This document shows, in pieces, positions 1-8,306 of a stretch of DNA of 64,000 nucleotides. Positions within the stretch are counted from its first letter, which is position 1. The number at the start of each line of letters is the position of its first letter. The stretch lies in NCBI GenBank assembly GCA_947625425.1, contig CANQOH010000002.1:1-64000 (forward strand). The letters run 5' to 3'. A program made the translations under genes and the position numbers. Origin of the DNA: an uncultured Bacilli bacterium (GTDB lineage Bacteria > Bacillota_I > Bacilli_A > RF39 > UBA660). Under the pieces are notes generated by a model, which ran no database searches, was not told where the DNA came from, and was given only the letters and a program-made list of their open reading frames with translations.

Positions 1-1
1 T

Positions 2-166
2 AAAAAAGAAGGAAAAGTTGCTCTAGTTGGTTTTGGAACTTTCAGTTCTAAAAAAAGAGCTGCTAGAGAAGGTATTAATCCTTTAACTAAAGAAGCTATT
101 AAAATCCCTGCTAAAAATGTTGCTTCATTCAAAGCAGGAAGCAAACTTAAAGACGCTATTAACTAA
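2..166 (+). CDS. hup: HU-family DNA-binding protein, C-terminal part
   Basis: The window opens inside this gene; 54 C-terminal residues remain. They carry the HU/IHF arm and tail: GFGTFS, then a basic RAAREG stretch, INPLTKE, and the closing [16 protein letters not shown] is a small dimeric nucleoid protein that bends DNA without strong sequence specificity. The N-terminal helices lie upstream of the window, so the start and promoter cannot be seen. A strong terminator follows directly. The family assignment is secure; HU versus a specialised IHF-like paralogue cannot be decided here. Confidence 0.93.
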   Translation, partial: KKEGKVALVGFGTFSSKKRAAREGINPLTKEAIKIPAKNVASFKAGSKLKDAIN

Positions 167-181
167 TTATTAGTTAATCAA

Positions 182-223
182 TAAAAAAACCATAAATATT
201 TAATTATTTATGGCTTTTTTTTG
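182..223 (+). terminator. Intrinsic terminator of the HU gene
   Basis: Nine-bp stem CCATAAATA (190-198) / TATTTATGG (205-213), six-base loop, then C and eight T; an A-run precedes the stem. Confidence 0.85.
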
Positions 224-260
224 TATTTTTTATTATACTAATAGTATAGGAGTATTCAAT

Positions 261-1364
261 ATGAAAACTAAGACTCAATCCAAGCCAAAGAAAAGAGATA
301 TTAATTACATTTCTTTAGTTCTTAGTATCTTTATTATTATCTTAACAATGAGTGTTAATGAAGTAAGTGTCATAAGACCAATTATGTGGATTTTAGCTTT
401 AATTCTTCTTACTATTAATATCGTTAGAACTTTTAAATTTAAACCAATTCATATAATTTTTATTTTTCTTATCGTCTTTGTTTTATCTTTAGTAATAGAT
501 GGTTTAGGTGCTTTAGCTTTTAAACATCTTCCAGTCTTTAGTTATAATATAACTAATGTCGGTAATACTAAAGTATATAACTCATTAGGTTTACGTATTT
601 GGCAATGTAATAAAGATAAAAAAGAATATATCTTTGATTTATTTAATAATAATGGTTACATGTGTAATGCTGAAGATATCGACGCTATTGATTCTAATTC
701 ATTTTTAAATTCTATTGTTTCTAATTATTCCGAATACAAAAATAATTATATTAAAATAAAAGGTAAAATAAGTAAAAAAACTGGTCAAAACTATTTAGAA
801 ATGCGTCCATATAAAGAAAGTGATATTAAAATAAATGGCGAAGTAAGTTTTGCTGATAATATTACTTTAAGAATCTTATTTAAAAATAATTCAGAAGAAT
901 TAAATAATTATGATATATACGATGAAATTGTCATTGTTGGTCTTATTAAGAATTTAGAAACAAGTAATAATAAGTATGTTATCTATATGGATGAAGCTAA
1001 AGTAGTAAGTAATATAAACTTAAACGATTTTAATATCGGTATTACTTCTGAAAATCCTTGTACAGAAAAAAGATTAGTTTATAGTAACCTAGAACATGAT
1101 ATATATACTTATTGTATTCAAGATATGTTTATTAACTATCCTGATAATCAATATGAACTAGCAAATGCTTTATCAAGTAATAAACTTAAATATGAAGACT
1201 TAATTAATAATCCCTTAGATGTTCAGACATATGAAGAAAAAAATTATGTTATATCAACTTTTGCTAATTATAGTATTTTAACTTGTTCTAACTCTAAAGA
1301 TGTCATAATTAGTAACAAGAAAGCCGATTTTAGTACCATTGAATGCAACAAAATAGTAGAATAA
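261..1364 (+). CDS. Membrane protein with three N-terminal TM segments and a C-terminal extracytoplasmic domain
   Basis: I do not recognise the family. The start at 261 is preferred because a TAGGAG ribosome site lies at 247-252; an in-frame ATG at 210 lies inside the upstream terminator. The 367-residue product has a basic N-terminus, about three TM helices in the first 100 residues, then about 260 polar residues. The segment around residues 165-255 has beta-strand-like alternation (IKIKGKIS, EVSFADNITLRI, DEIVIVGLIKN, KYVIYMDEAKVV) that resembles an OB-fold; this is inference. Four to five cysteines in the last third could form disulfides if the domain is outside. It is a single-gene unit with its own terminator. 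Confidence 0.75.
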   Translation: MKTKTQSKPKKRDINYISLVLSIFIIILTMSVNEVSVIRPIMWILALILLTINIVRTFKFKPIHIIFIFLIVFVLSLVIDGLGALAFKHLPVFSYNITNVGNTKVYNSLGLRIWQCNKDKKEYIFDLFNNNGYMCNAEDIDAIDSNSFLNSIVSNYSEYKNNYIKIKGKISKKTGQNYLEMRPYKESDIKINGEVSFADNITLRILFKNNSEELNNYDIYDEIVIVGLIKNLETSNNKYVIYMDEAKVVSNINLNDFNIGITSENPCTEKRLVYSNLEHDIYTYCIQDMFINYPDNQYELANALSSNKLKYEDLINNPLDVQTYEEKNYVISTFANYSILTCSNSKDVIISNKKADFSTIECNKIVE

Positions 1365-1376
1365 CTACTATTTTTT
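1351..1376 (+). terminator. Terminator overlapping the end of the 261-1364 gene
   Basis: AAATAGTAG (1351-1359) pairs with CTACTATTT (1365-1373), followed by T residues. The stop codon sits in the loop. Confidence 0.75.
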
Positions 1377-1390
1377 CATCGTAAAAATAT

Positions 1391-1419
1391 TTTACTATTC
1401 TAAATATAATTGCTATAAT
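1391..1419 (+). promoter_or_regulatory. SigA-type promoter for the thioredoxin-like gene
   Basis: TTTACT (1391-1396), 17-bp spacer, TATAAT (1414-1419) with an extended TGC in front. Confidence 0.7.
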
Positions 1420-1466
1420 ATAAATAGTTTCCAACACGATTAGTGCTTGAAGTAAGGAGAATTAAA

Positions 1467-2372
1467 ATGACAAAAGAAGAAGCCAAAAAGAAAAAGACAA
1501 CTAAAGTAAAAAAAGAGAATATCAAAAAAGAGGTTAAAAAAGTTGAACAACCTAAGGAAGATAAAACTCCTAAAGATAGACCAAATGAAGAAAATAGCTA
1601 TGTTAGAACTCTCTTAGCTGGTGTTCTTATTATTGTTATCTTCTTATGTGGTTATTTAGCTGTTCAATATAACAAACATAAAGAAGAAGATAGTACACCA
1701 GGCTATAAAATGACTGCAGATGAAAAACGTTTTAAAGAAGAATATGAAAATATTAATAATACAACTCGTGCCAATGGTACCCAAAATAAAAAAATAAGTA
1801 TTATTGAAGATAATAATATAGAATATATTACCTTAGATGAAGCAGTTGATATTTTAGATTCAGGTAGCGGTGTCATCTACTTTGGTTATGCTGCTGATCC
1901 ATATAGTCGTATTGCTGTTCCCGTTTTATTAGATTCAATGGCTAGTACTAATTTAAATACAATCTATTATGTTAATATTAGAGCTAATGATAAAGAAGAA
2001 AATGATCTTCGTGATTTTTATGATTTAAATGATAAAAATAAAGCTAAGAAAACTAAAGATGCTAGTGATGCTTATTATGAAGTAGTTACCTCTTTAGCTA
2101 ACTATTTAGATGAATATGTTTTATATACTTCAAAAGGTAAAAAAGTTGATACGGGAGTTAAACGTCTTAATACGCCAACAGTTGTTGCTGTTAAAGAAGG
2201 CACTATAGTTGCTTTCCATGAAGGAACGGTTGATAAACATGAACTATCTGAAGATCAAAGTTTAAGAGATTTAACTACTGAAGAACAAGACAAACTACAT
2301 GAAGTATATACTGATTTGATTTCTAATTATCTTGATTCTGAATGTGGAGTAGGAGAAGACAAGGGCTGCTAA
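1467..2372 (+). CDS. Membrane-anchored thioredoxin-fold protein lacking the CxxC motif
   Basis: 301 residues; the start at 1467 follows AAGGAGA (1454-1460). A Lys/Glu-rich cytosolic N-terminus of about 45 residues precedes one TM helix (about 48-66), so the rest faces outside. Residues about 125-260 look like a thioredoxin fold: a strand GVIYFGYA, the position of the redox motif, a long helix, a strand TIYYVNIR, and a TPTVV turn typical of the cis-proline loop followed by VKEGTIVAF. The active-site CxxC is replaced by ADPYSR, so it is unlikely to be a redox enzyme; similar proteins are annotated as bacteriocin-transport-accessory-like in Bacillota. Two cysteines occur only in the C-terminal tail. 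Function unknown. Confidence 0.7.
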   Translation: MTKEEAKKKKTTKVKKENIKKEVKKVEQPKEDKTPKDRPNEENSYVRTLLAGVLIIVIFLCGYLAVQYNKHKEEDSTPGYKMTADEKRFKEEYENINNTTRANGTQNKKISIIEDNNIEYITLDEAVDILDSGSGVIYFGYAADPYSRIAVPVLLDSMASTNLNTIYYVNIRANDKEENDLRDFYDLNDKNKAKKTKDASDAYYEVVTSLANYLDEYVLYTSKGKKVDTGVKRLNTPTVVAVKEGTIVAFHEGTVDKHELSEDQSLRDLTTEEQDKLHEVYTDLISNYLDSECGVGEDKGC

Positions 2373-2383
2373 GTCCTTTTTTT
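2361..2383 (+). terminator. Terminator after the thioredoxin-like gene
   Basis: AAGGGCT (2361-2367) pairs with AGTCCTT (2372-2378) with one G-U pair, GCTA loop, then a T-run. The 5' arm is coding sequence and the stop codon lies across the loop and 3' arm. Confidence 0.7.
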
Positions 2384-2407
2384 CTTTTAAAATAAAACAA
2401 TGTAGTT

Positions 2408-2413
2408 TATAAT
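2408..2413 (+). promoter_or_regulatory. -10 element for dnaB-dnaI
   Basis: TATAAT 22 nt before the dnaB start; no good -35 was seen. Confidence 0.5.
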
Positions 2414-2434
2414 ACATATTAAGGGTGTGGTCAT

Positions 2435-3715
2435 ATGAAAATAATATCTTTATTACCAGCAGATACTTATACTGTTATTAATAAATCAATTATTACTGAA
2501 GATGATAAAAAGAATATTATTTCTTTATATGAACCAATTATTGGACCAATTGCTGTGAGCTTATATTTTACTTTACTTCGTGATATAAACTTACTAGATA
2601 TTATGAGTTCTGACCACACACATCATCACTTAATGACTATCATGAAAAGTAGTTTAGAAGTCCTTAAACTTGCTCGTGAATCATTAGAGGGAGTAGGTCT
2701 TTTAAAATCATATTTAAAAGAAGGCGAACCTAATTCTTATGTTTATGAATTATATTCACCATTAAGTCCTAAAGAATTTTTTTCATCTCCAATCTTTAAT
2801 ATAACTTTATATAACAATATTGGTAAAACCGAATATGATCTTATAGTATCTGAATATGAACTACCTAAAATAGATTTAAAAGATTATAGTGATATATCTA
2901 AAGAACTAAATGATACTTATAAATCATCATCTAACTTTGAACCAATTGAAGCTCGTGAAAAAAATTCTTTAAATATTAAACTAGATAGTAATATTGATTT
3001 TGATTTATTACTATCATCAATGCCTAAAGGTTTAGTAAAAGAAAATGCTTTAACGAAAAAGACTAAAGAACTTATTGAACAACTAGCTTTTATTTACGAT
3101 TTAGATACTTTAAAAATGATAGAGTTATTACGTGTTGTAATTACTGATAAAGGCACTTTTGATAAAGAAGAACTTCGTAAAAATGCCCGTAAGTATTATC
3201 AATATAATAACAATGGTAAATTACCAACTTTAGTTTATCGTACGCAACCAGAGTATTTAAAAACTCCCGAAGGTGAAACATCTGCTTTAGCTAAGATAAT
3301 CTATATGTTTGAAAATACTTCGCCATATGACTTCTTACGTATGAAAAATAAAGGTGCTAAACCAACAGCTCATGATTTAAAAATAATTGAATGTTTAATG
3401 ATTGATTTAGAATTACCACCAGCTGTTGTTAATGTCTTAATTGATTATGCTTTAAAGAAAAATAATAACAAACTTAATCAAGCTTATATTGAAACTATAG
3501 CTAGTCAATGGAAAAGATGTAATATTAAAACCGCTAAAGAAGCGATGGAACTAGCTAAAAAAGAAAATACTAAAATAGTTAAGAAAATAGAAAATAAAAC
3601 TAATAAGAAAGTTTCTTCTTCTGAACCTGTTTGGTTTAATAGTGATATTAAAAAAGAAGAAATTAGTGATGAAGAACTATCTGAATTAGAAGATTTATTA
3701 AAAGATTTTAGGTGA
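2435..3715 (+). CDS. dnaB: Replication initiation and membrane attachment protein DnaB
   Basis: 426 residues, close to the usual length for the Bacilli-type DnaB (not the helicase). In B. subtilis this protein works with DnaD and the loader DnaI to place the replicative helicase at oriC and at restart sites. The N-terminal half is the winged-helix part (ITEDDKKNIISLYEPIIGPIAVSLY). The C-terminal half holds the DnaB_2/DnaD-like domain (SPYDFLRMKNKGAKPTAHDL about 288-307) with the YxxxIxxxW signature (YIETIASQW), which in this family contacts ssDNA. A GGGTG site precedes the ATG. dnaI follows 4 nt later, the order known from Bacilli, which supports both calls. Confidence 0.9.
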   Translation: MKIISLLPADTYTVINKSIITEDDKKNIISLYEPIIGPIAVSLYFTLLRDINLLDIMSSDHTHHHLMTIMKSSLEVLKLARESLEGVGLLKSYLKEGEPNSYVYELYSPLSPKEFFSSPIFNITLYNNIGKTEYDLIVSEYELPKIDLKDYSDISKELNDTYKSSSNFEPIEAREKNSLNIKLDSNIDFDLLLSSMPKGLVKENALTKKTKELIEQLAFIYDLDTLKMIELLRVVITDKGTFDKEELRKNARKYYQYNNNGKLPTLVYRTQPEYLKTPEGETSALAKIIYMFENTSPYDFLRMKNKGAKPTAHDLKIIECLMIDLELPPAVVNVLIDYALKKNNNKLNQAYIETIASQWKRCNIKTAKEAMELAKKENTKIVKKIENKTNKKVSSSEPVWFNSDIKKEEISDEELSELEDLLKDFR

Positions 3716-3719
3716 TATT

Positions 3720-4586
3720 ATGGAAAAGTATAATGAAAAAGCTTTAAAAGAAAATTATCTTAATGCTAAAAAGGATAAAAAATTCTGTGCTTTAGTTAAA
3801 AAATTAGGTTTAGAAGATGAAACAGCTATGAAATATACTTCATCTTTAGAAAGAACTATTTCCGAAATAACTAAATGCCATGATTGTCCCGGATTAATTC
3901 ATTGTCAAAATAATTTAGAAGGTCATATCTTTTATCCTGAAAAACAAAATAATAACTTAATCTTTTCCTATGCTCCATGTAAATATCAAAAAGAAGCTTT
4001 AGAACAAGAAAAAAACAAACCAACTCGTGAATCAGAACTAGCTAATGCTAGTATGGCTGATTTAGATTTAACTGATAAAAAAAGAATTCATGTTATTAAA
4101 TGGTTAAAAAAATTCTATGATGAATATAATAATCATGGTAAATTTAAAGGCCTATATCTTCATGGTAATTTCGGTAGTGGTAAAACATACTTTATTGCGG
4201 CTTTATTTAATGAGTTAGCTAAGAAAAGAATTTCTACGGAGATTGTTTATTTTCCTGAATTACTTCGTGATTTAAAAAGTGACTTTGATAATTTTGCTGA
4301 TTACATCGATTATTTAGAAAATGTTGATTTATTATTACTTGATGATATTGGTGCTGAAAGAGTAACTGAATGGGGTAGAGATGAAATCTTAGGACCTATT
4401 CTCCAAAAAAGAATGAATAACTATAAAACAACTTTCTTTACTTCTAATCTAACTATTGATGAATTAGAAAGTCATTTAAATACTAATAAATATAGTGATG
4501 ATGAAGTTAAAGCTCGTCGTCTTGTCGAAAGAATAAAAGAACTTACTGAAGATATGGAATTAGTCAGTGAAAATCGACGTAAATAA
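3720..4586 (+). CDS. dnaI: Primosomal protein DnaI, helicase loader
   Basis: 288 residues. DnaI is an AAA+ ATPase that binds the replicative helicase and loads it on ssDNA. The N-terminal domain carries a Cys/His cluster (CHDC, HC, then a later C, about residues 55-88) that fits the zinc-binding helicase-interaction domain. The ATPase domain starts near 115; Walker A is GNFGSGKT and Walker B is LLLLDDIGAE, followed by a sensor-like FFTSN. It is placed 4 nt after dnaB with GGTGAT as SD, so the two are co-transcribed. No oddities seen. Confidence 0.93.
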   Translation: MEKYNEKALKENYLNAKKDKKFCALVKKLGLEDETAMKYTSSLERTISEITKCHDCPGLIHCQNNLEGHIFYPEKQNNNLIFSYAPCKYQKEALEQEKNKPTRESELANASMADLDLTDKKRIHVIKWLKKFYDEYNNHGKFKGLYLHGNFGSGKTYFIAALFNELAKKRISTEIVYFPELLRDLKSDFDNFADYIDYLENVDLLLLDDIGAERVTEWGRDEILGPILQKRMNNYKTTFFTSNLTIDELESHLNTNKYSDDEVKARRLVERIKELTEDMELVSENRRK

Positions 4587-4587
4587 A

Positions 4588-4596
4588 TGCTATAAT
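4588..4596 (+). promoter_or_regulatory. Extended -10 promoter for fmt
   Basis: TGCTATAAT directly after the dnaI stop; it lies only 15 nt before the fmt ATG, so the leader would be about 10 nt and would just hold the AAGGTGAT SD. Confidence 0.6.
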
Positions 4597-4611
4597 AGAT
4601 AAGGTGATTAT

Positions 4612-5547
4612 ATGAAAGATACAAAAGTTATCTTTATGGGAACTCCTGATTTTGCTGTTCCTATATTAGAAATGTTAATTCAAAATACTAATGTTATCAT
4701 GGTTGTTACTCAACCTGATAAAGAAGTAGGTCGTCATCATGAATTAGAAATGACTCCTATTAAAAAAGTTGCCGTAGAACATAATATTAAAGTTTATCAA
4801 CCAACTAAAGTTAGAAAAGAGTATGAAGAAATAGTTAATGCTCATGCTGACATCATCATAACTTGTGCTTATGGACAAATAATTCCTGAAGAAATATTAA
4901 ATGCACCAAGATTAGGTTGTATTAATGTTCATGCTTCTTTATTACCTCGTTTAAGAGGAGGAGCACCTCTACATCATGCCATTATTGATGGTGAAGATAA
5001 AACTGGTATTACTATAATGTATATGGATAAAAATATGGATACTGGTGATATTATTTCTACTAGTGAATACAAAATTAAAGATACTGATAATGTTGGTATT
5101 TTACATGATACTTTAAGCGTTATGGGTAGAGATCTACTACTAGAAACATTACCATCTATCATCGATGGTACTAATAACCGAATCCCTCAAGATGATTCCA
5201 AAGCAACTTATGCTTATAATATAACTCGTGAAGAAGAACATCTAGATTTTAATCTATCTGCTCAAGAAGTATATAATAAAGTCCGTGGTTTAAATCCATG
5301 GCCTAAAGCTAATACAATAATTAATGATCAAGAAGTTAAAATAATTGAATGTTATATTGGTGATAAAGATAGTCAATTCTCTGCTGGAACTATCTGTGAA
5401 ATAAATAAAGATAATCTTGGTATATGTACAAAAGATAAAGTAGTGTATATTACTCGTGTTAAACCATTTGGTAAAAAAGAAATGTCTGCTTTAGACTATA
5501 TAAATGGTCTATCTAAAGAAAAGGTTTTATATAGTATTGTTAAATGA
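4612..5547 (+). CDS. fmt: Methionyl-tRNA formyltransferase
   Basis: 311 residues, normal for the family. The enzyme transfers a formyl group from 10-formyl-THF to initiator Met-tRNA. The N-terminal Rossmann-like domain starts with VIFMGTPDFAVPIL; the substrate-site signature is the INVHASLLPRLRGGAP region, followed by DKTGITIMYMD and MDTGDI; the C-terminal OB-type domain begins near residue 205. Here it follows dnaB-dnaI rather than def or rsmB, and its TGA overlaps the next gene's ATG in an ATGA tetranucleotide. Confidence 0.97.
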   Translation: MKDTKVIFMGTPDFAVPILEMLIQNTNVIMVVTQPDKEVGRHHELEMTPIKKVAVEHNIKVYQPTKVRKEYEEIVNAHADIIITCAYGQIIPEEILNAPRLGCINVHASLLPRLRGGAPLHHAIIDGEDKTGITIMYMDKNMDTGDIISTSEYKIKDTDNVGILHDTLSVMGRDLLLETLPSIIDGTNNRIPQDDSKATYAYNITREEEHLDFNLSAQEVYNKVRGLNPWPKANTIINDQEVKIIECYIGDKDSQFSAGTICEINKDNLGICTKDKVVYITRVKPFGKKEMSALDYINGLSKEKVLYSIVK

Positions 5548-6119
5548 TGAGTAAAAAAAGAAAAAAAGGTTTGGCAATATATGCCATTTTCATAATTGTT
5601 ATTTTAATCTTTATTGTCTTCTTTGCTCCCGATAAATGGTTTCAAAAAAAAGATGAAATTGATGTTAATAACTCCCAAACAAATGAAGTAAAAAAAGTAG
5701 ACTATGAAACCCAAATAAATAATTTAACTAAAAACCAATATGATTACACTTATAATTTAATGCATAGTAAAAATAAAAAGACTTATTTATATGAATGTAG
5801 TGGAACAATTAATAAAGATGAAGAAACTGGTTCTTGTACTTCACCTAAAAAAATAGAATATAACCAAGATAATAAAAATAAAATCTTAGATAAAATAGAT
5901 ATTAATTTATTAAATCCTCAATATCTTTTTGAACTACTTAAAGATATTGAATATCAAAAATTCGATTATGTTCAATATATTGAATATACATATAATACAA
6001 AAATAGATGATTTAGAAACCGAAATAATCGTCCGTTCTAATCCTGAAAACATCTTTGATATTCTTGTTTCAAATACTCATTTCCAATATCATCTTCAATT
6101 TAAAAATATTAAAGTTTGA
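5544..6119 (+). CDS. Single-pass membrane-anchored protein of unknown function
   Basis: 191 residues, family not recognised. Basic start (SKKRKKG), one TM helix at about 9-29, then about 160 polar residues expected outside the cell. Two cysteines (YECSG and GSCTS) 17 residues apart could form a disulfide. The start overlaps the fmt stop (ATGA); a second in-frame ATG follows at once (5547), so either codon may be used. The overlap implies translational coupling to fmt. Its stop codon TGA is part of the -35 box of the next promoter. Confidence 0.7.
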   Translation: MMSKKRKKGLAIYAIFIIVILIFIVFFAPDKWFQKKDEIDVNNSQTNEVKKVDYETQINNLTKNQYDYTYNLMHSKNKKTYLYECSGTINKDEETGSCTSPKKIEYNQDNKNKILDKIDINLLNPQYLFELLKDIEYQKFDYVQYIEYTYNTKIDDLETEIIVRSNPENIFDILVSNTHFQYHLQFKNIKV

Positions 6120-6144
6120 CAATTTAAAAAAGCATTGCTATTAT
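6116..6144 (+). promoter_or_regulatory. SigA-type promoter for the phosphatidyltransferase gene
   Basis: TTGACA (6116-6121), 17-bp spacer, TATTAT (6139-6144). The -35 box contains the stop codon of the upstream gene. Confidence 0.75.
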
Positions 6145-6170
6145 ATGAAATCGACAGGAGATAAGTACTT

Positions 6171-7007
6171 ATGAAAAAAGATAAGTTTATTAATATTGAA
6201 AAAAATAATCAAGAACATAAAAAACATATTCGTAATAAAGTATTAGTAAACCTTATTACTTTTATTCGTTCTTTAGGAACTATTGCTATCGTACCAATCT
6301 TTGCTACTCATGGTGCTTTTGCTACAGCTATATCTGCAATCGGTTTTTTTGCTACTGATTGTATTGATGGCTTTCTAGCACGTCACCTTCATGTTCAAAG
6401 TTTCTTTGGTAGTCTTCTTGATGCCTTATCCGATAAAGCTTTTGGTATCGTTTGTCTTTTACTATTATCGACTTTAAATCCCATCTTCTTAGTTTTAATT
6501 GGTCTTGAATTAGGTATTTTATATATTAATTATAAAAGTGTTGAAAGAGGTAATAACTCTCAATCAAGTAAAGCTGGTAAAGCTAAAACTGTTCTATTAG
6601 CTGCTTCTATTGTTGGTAGTTATTTTGCGTATGCCGCACCTACCTTAAAAACATTATTAAGTTATATTAATGTCTCATCATTTAATACTTTATTAAGTTT
6701 AAATCCTAATTTATTATCAACTATCTTAGCTATACCCGCTATAGCTGGTAGTTTATATGTCACATATGACTATCAAAAGAAAGCTACATTACAAGATCAA
6801 CAAAGAGAAAAAGAAAAATCAGAAGAACAACCATTAACTATTTCTGAAATTCATTCACAAAAGAAAGCCTTATTAAAGGAAAAAGCCCAAATCATTGAAG
6901 CTAAAAAAGAATTAAAATCACGTTCTGAAATAGTTCATGATTTATTTGATACAGAATTTTATCTTGAACATAAAGATGATGGCTTAAAAAAATTATTATA
7001 TAAATAA
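6171..7007 (+). CDS. CDP-alcohol phosphatidyltransferase family protein (PgsA-like)
   Basis: 278 residues. Membrane enzyme of phospholipid synthesis that joins a CDP-activated lipid to an alcohol. The signature DG-x2-AR-x8-G-x3-D-x3-D is complete (DCIDGFLARH, then GSLLDALSD, about residues 64-90). The first 200 residues hold about five to six TM helices; the last 70 are a charged, probably coiled-coil cytosolic tail that is not usual for PgsA. Glycerol-3-phosphate is the likely acceptor, but the sequence alone does not exclude another alcohol or a cardiolipin-synthase-type role. SD AGGAG, own promoter and terminator. Confidence 0.85.
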   Translation: MKKDKFINIEKNNQEHKKHIRNKVLVNLITFIRSLGTIAIVPIFATHGAFATAISAIGFFATDCIDGFLARHLHVQSFFGSLLDALSDKAFGIVCLLLLSTLNPIFLVLIGLELGILYINYKSVERGNNSQSSKAGKAKTVLLAASIVGSYFAYAAPTLKTLLSYINVSSFNTLLSLNPNLLSTILAIPAIAGSLYVTYDYQKKATLQDQQREKEKSEEQPLTISEIHSQKKALLKEKAQIIEAKKELKSRSEIVHDLFDTEFYLEHKDDGLKKLLYK

Positions 7008-7030
7008 TCACTCACCAGAGTGATTTTTTT
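7006..7030 (+). terminator. Terminator of the phosphatidyltransferase gene
   Basis: AATCACTC (7006-7013) / GAGTGATT (7018-7025), ACCA loop, T-run. The stop codon forms the start of the stem. Confidence 0.85.
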
Positions 7031-7067
7031 TAACTTAAACAATATAAACTAAAATAAACTTTCTTTG

Positions 7068-7076
7068 TGATATAAT
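7068..7076 (+). promoter_or_regulatory. Extended -10 promoter of the ATPase-like/MYG1 pair
   Basis: TGATATAAT 18 nt before the start at 7095. Confidence 0.6.
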
Positions 7077-7094
7077 AAGAAATAGGTGATAATT

Positions 7095-8306
7095 ATGACT
7101 AAAAATATCTTAATATCAATTATTATTTTATTAACAATAATTGTTACTAAAGTTTATATATCTCACAAATATCAACATGTTTATAAAAAAGATTTATATC
7201 AACAAACTCATAAATTAAATATCTTTTTATATTGTTTATCATTTTTAACTTTTATTATCTCTTTATTCCTTAATGCTCACCAAGATCTATCTTCTTTAAA
7301 TATAATTCTTAATTCTTTAGCTATCGCTTTTATTCCATTACCATTAACTATTAACACCCTATATTTAACTAGTTTTAAAGAAGAAGAAAAAATATCTCAT
7401 GTTAAAACAATTGTAACTAATATTTATAATCCTAAATTAATTAAGAAATTTAATAAAGCTGGTCTTAATGTTATAATTCTTACTACTAAGAATCTAAAAA
7501 CTAAACTAGATACTATTTCTGAAGAAGAAGTAAATAATCGTTATCTTAAAAAAAATATTATTATCAAAACTAATAATTTATCTTTCTTAGATGATTTAAA
7601 TAAACTTACTACTTATTATGAATTTAATAACTTAGAAGCAGCTTATGAAAAAATATATAAAGCTCGTGGTATCGCTGATAATTATCTTCGTACTATCAAA
7701 TATAATATCAATACATATTTACCATTACTTATCTGTTATATTATTTTTAATATAGCTGGTTTTCCAACTATCAACAATCTTCTATTAATATTACTTCTTA
7801 AAGTATACACCATTATAATTAGTGAATTAGTTTATAAACAAATGCCTTATGATACTGATATTGCTACTCGTAAACCAAAACCAACTTCAGTCTTTATTGG
7901 TCGTCAAGAAATATTTCTAACTATCATTGAATCATTTTGTATAGCTTTTGCTATCTCTGCTCCATATATGTATACATTATCTCAAGGTGCTTCTAATAAT
8001 CTTGCTAATACCATTTATTTTATTAGTTTTATATATGTTAATATCTTTATGACTTATTCACTATTTAGTGAACATAACATCTTATATAATATCTTTAAAT
8101 CATTAAAAAATATTCGTCTTGATCTATATGTTTTAATAAGTATTTTAATTACCATCGGTTTTAATTTCTTTACTTATTTTACGACTCGTAATATTGGTTT
8201 AAAAAATTACTTTAGTTCTCTAATCATCGCTATAGTTCCTATTTTATTTTTTGAACTAACTAAGTTTGCTCGTTTTACAACGACTAGAAAGAAGGCTAAA
8301 AAATGA
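7095..8306 (+). CDS. Polytopic membrane protein resembling a P-type ATPase C-terminal half without catalytic motifs
   Basis: 403 residues; start 7095 after AGGTGAT (a GTG at 7086 is inside the SD). By eye it is colinear with the last part of the true cation ATPase at 14423: IKKFNKAGLNVIILTTKN resembles IKECKNAGIKVIMITGDH, and the KARGIADNYLRTIKY segment matches the EGRTAYSNIRK region just before TM5. The LLLK...PYDTDIATRKPKP segment matches the TM6 loop LLWLN...EKPRD, and six C-terminal TM helices follow. The phosphorylation motif DKTGT, the TGES loop and the TGDGVND hinge are all missing, so ATP-driven transport is not expected. It may be a regulatory or scaffold relic. Homology is inferred, not computed. 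Stop overlaps the next ATG by 4 nt. Confidence 0.6.
   Translation: MTKNILISIIILLTIIVTKVYISHKYQHVYKKDLYQQTHKLNIFLYCLSFLTFIISLFLNAHQDLSSLNIILNSLAIAFIPLPLTINTLYLTSFKEEEKISHVKTIVTNIYNPKLIKKFNKAGLNVIILTTKNLKTKLDTISEEEVNNRYLKKNIIIKTNNLSFLDDLNKLTTYYEFNNLEAAYEKIYKARGIADNYLRTIKYNINTYLPLLICYIIFNIAGFPTINNLLLILLLKVYTIIISELVYKQMPYDTDIATRKPKPTSVFIGRQEIFLTIIESFCIAFAISAPYMYTLSQGASNNLANTIYFISFIYVNIFMTYSLFSEHNILYNIFKSLKNIRLDLYVLISILITIGFNFFTYFTTRNIGLKNYFSSLIIAIVPILFFELTKFARFTTTRKKAKK

Noticed and set aside
210..260. ATG at 210 as start of the first complete gene
   Set aside because: It lies in the HU terminator; the ATG at 261 has a proper SD.
5544..6119. Recoding of TGA as Trp (Mollicute code)
   Set aside because: fmt and this gene both end at TGA at expected lengths, and several ATGA overlaps use TGA as stop.
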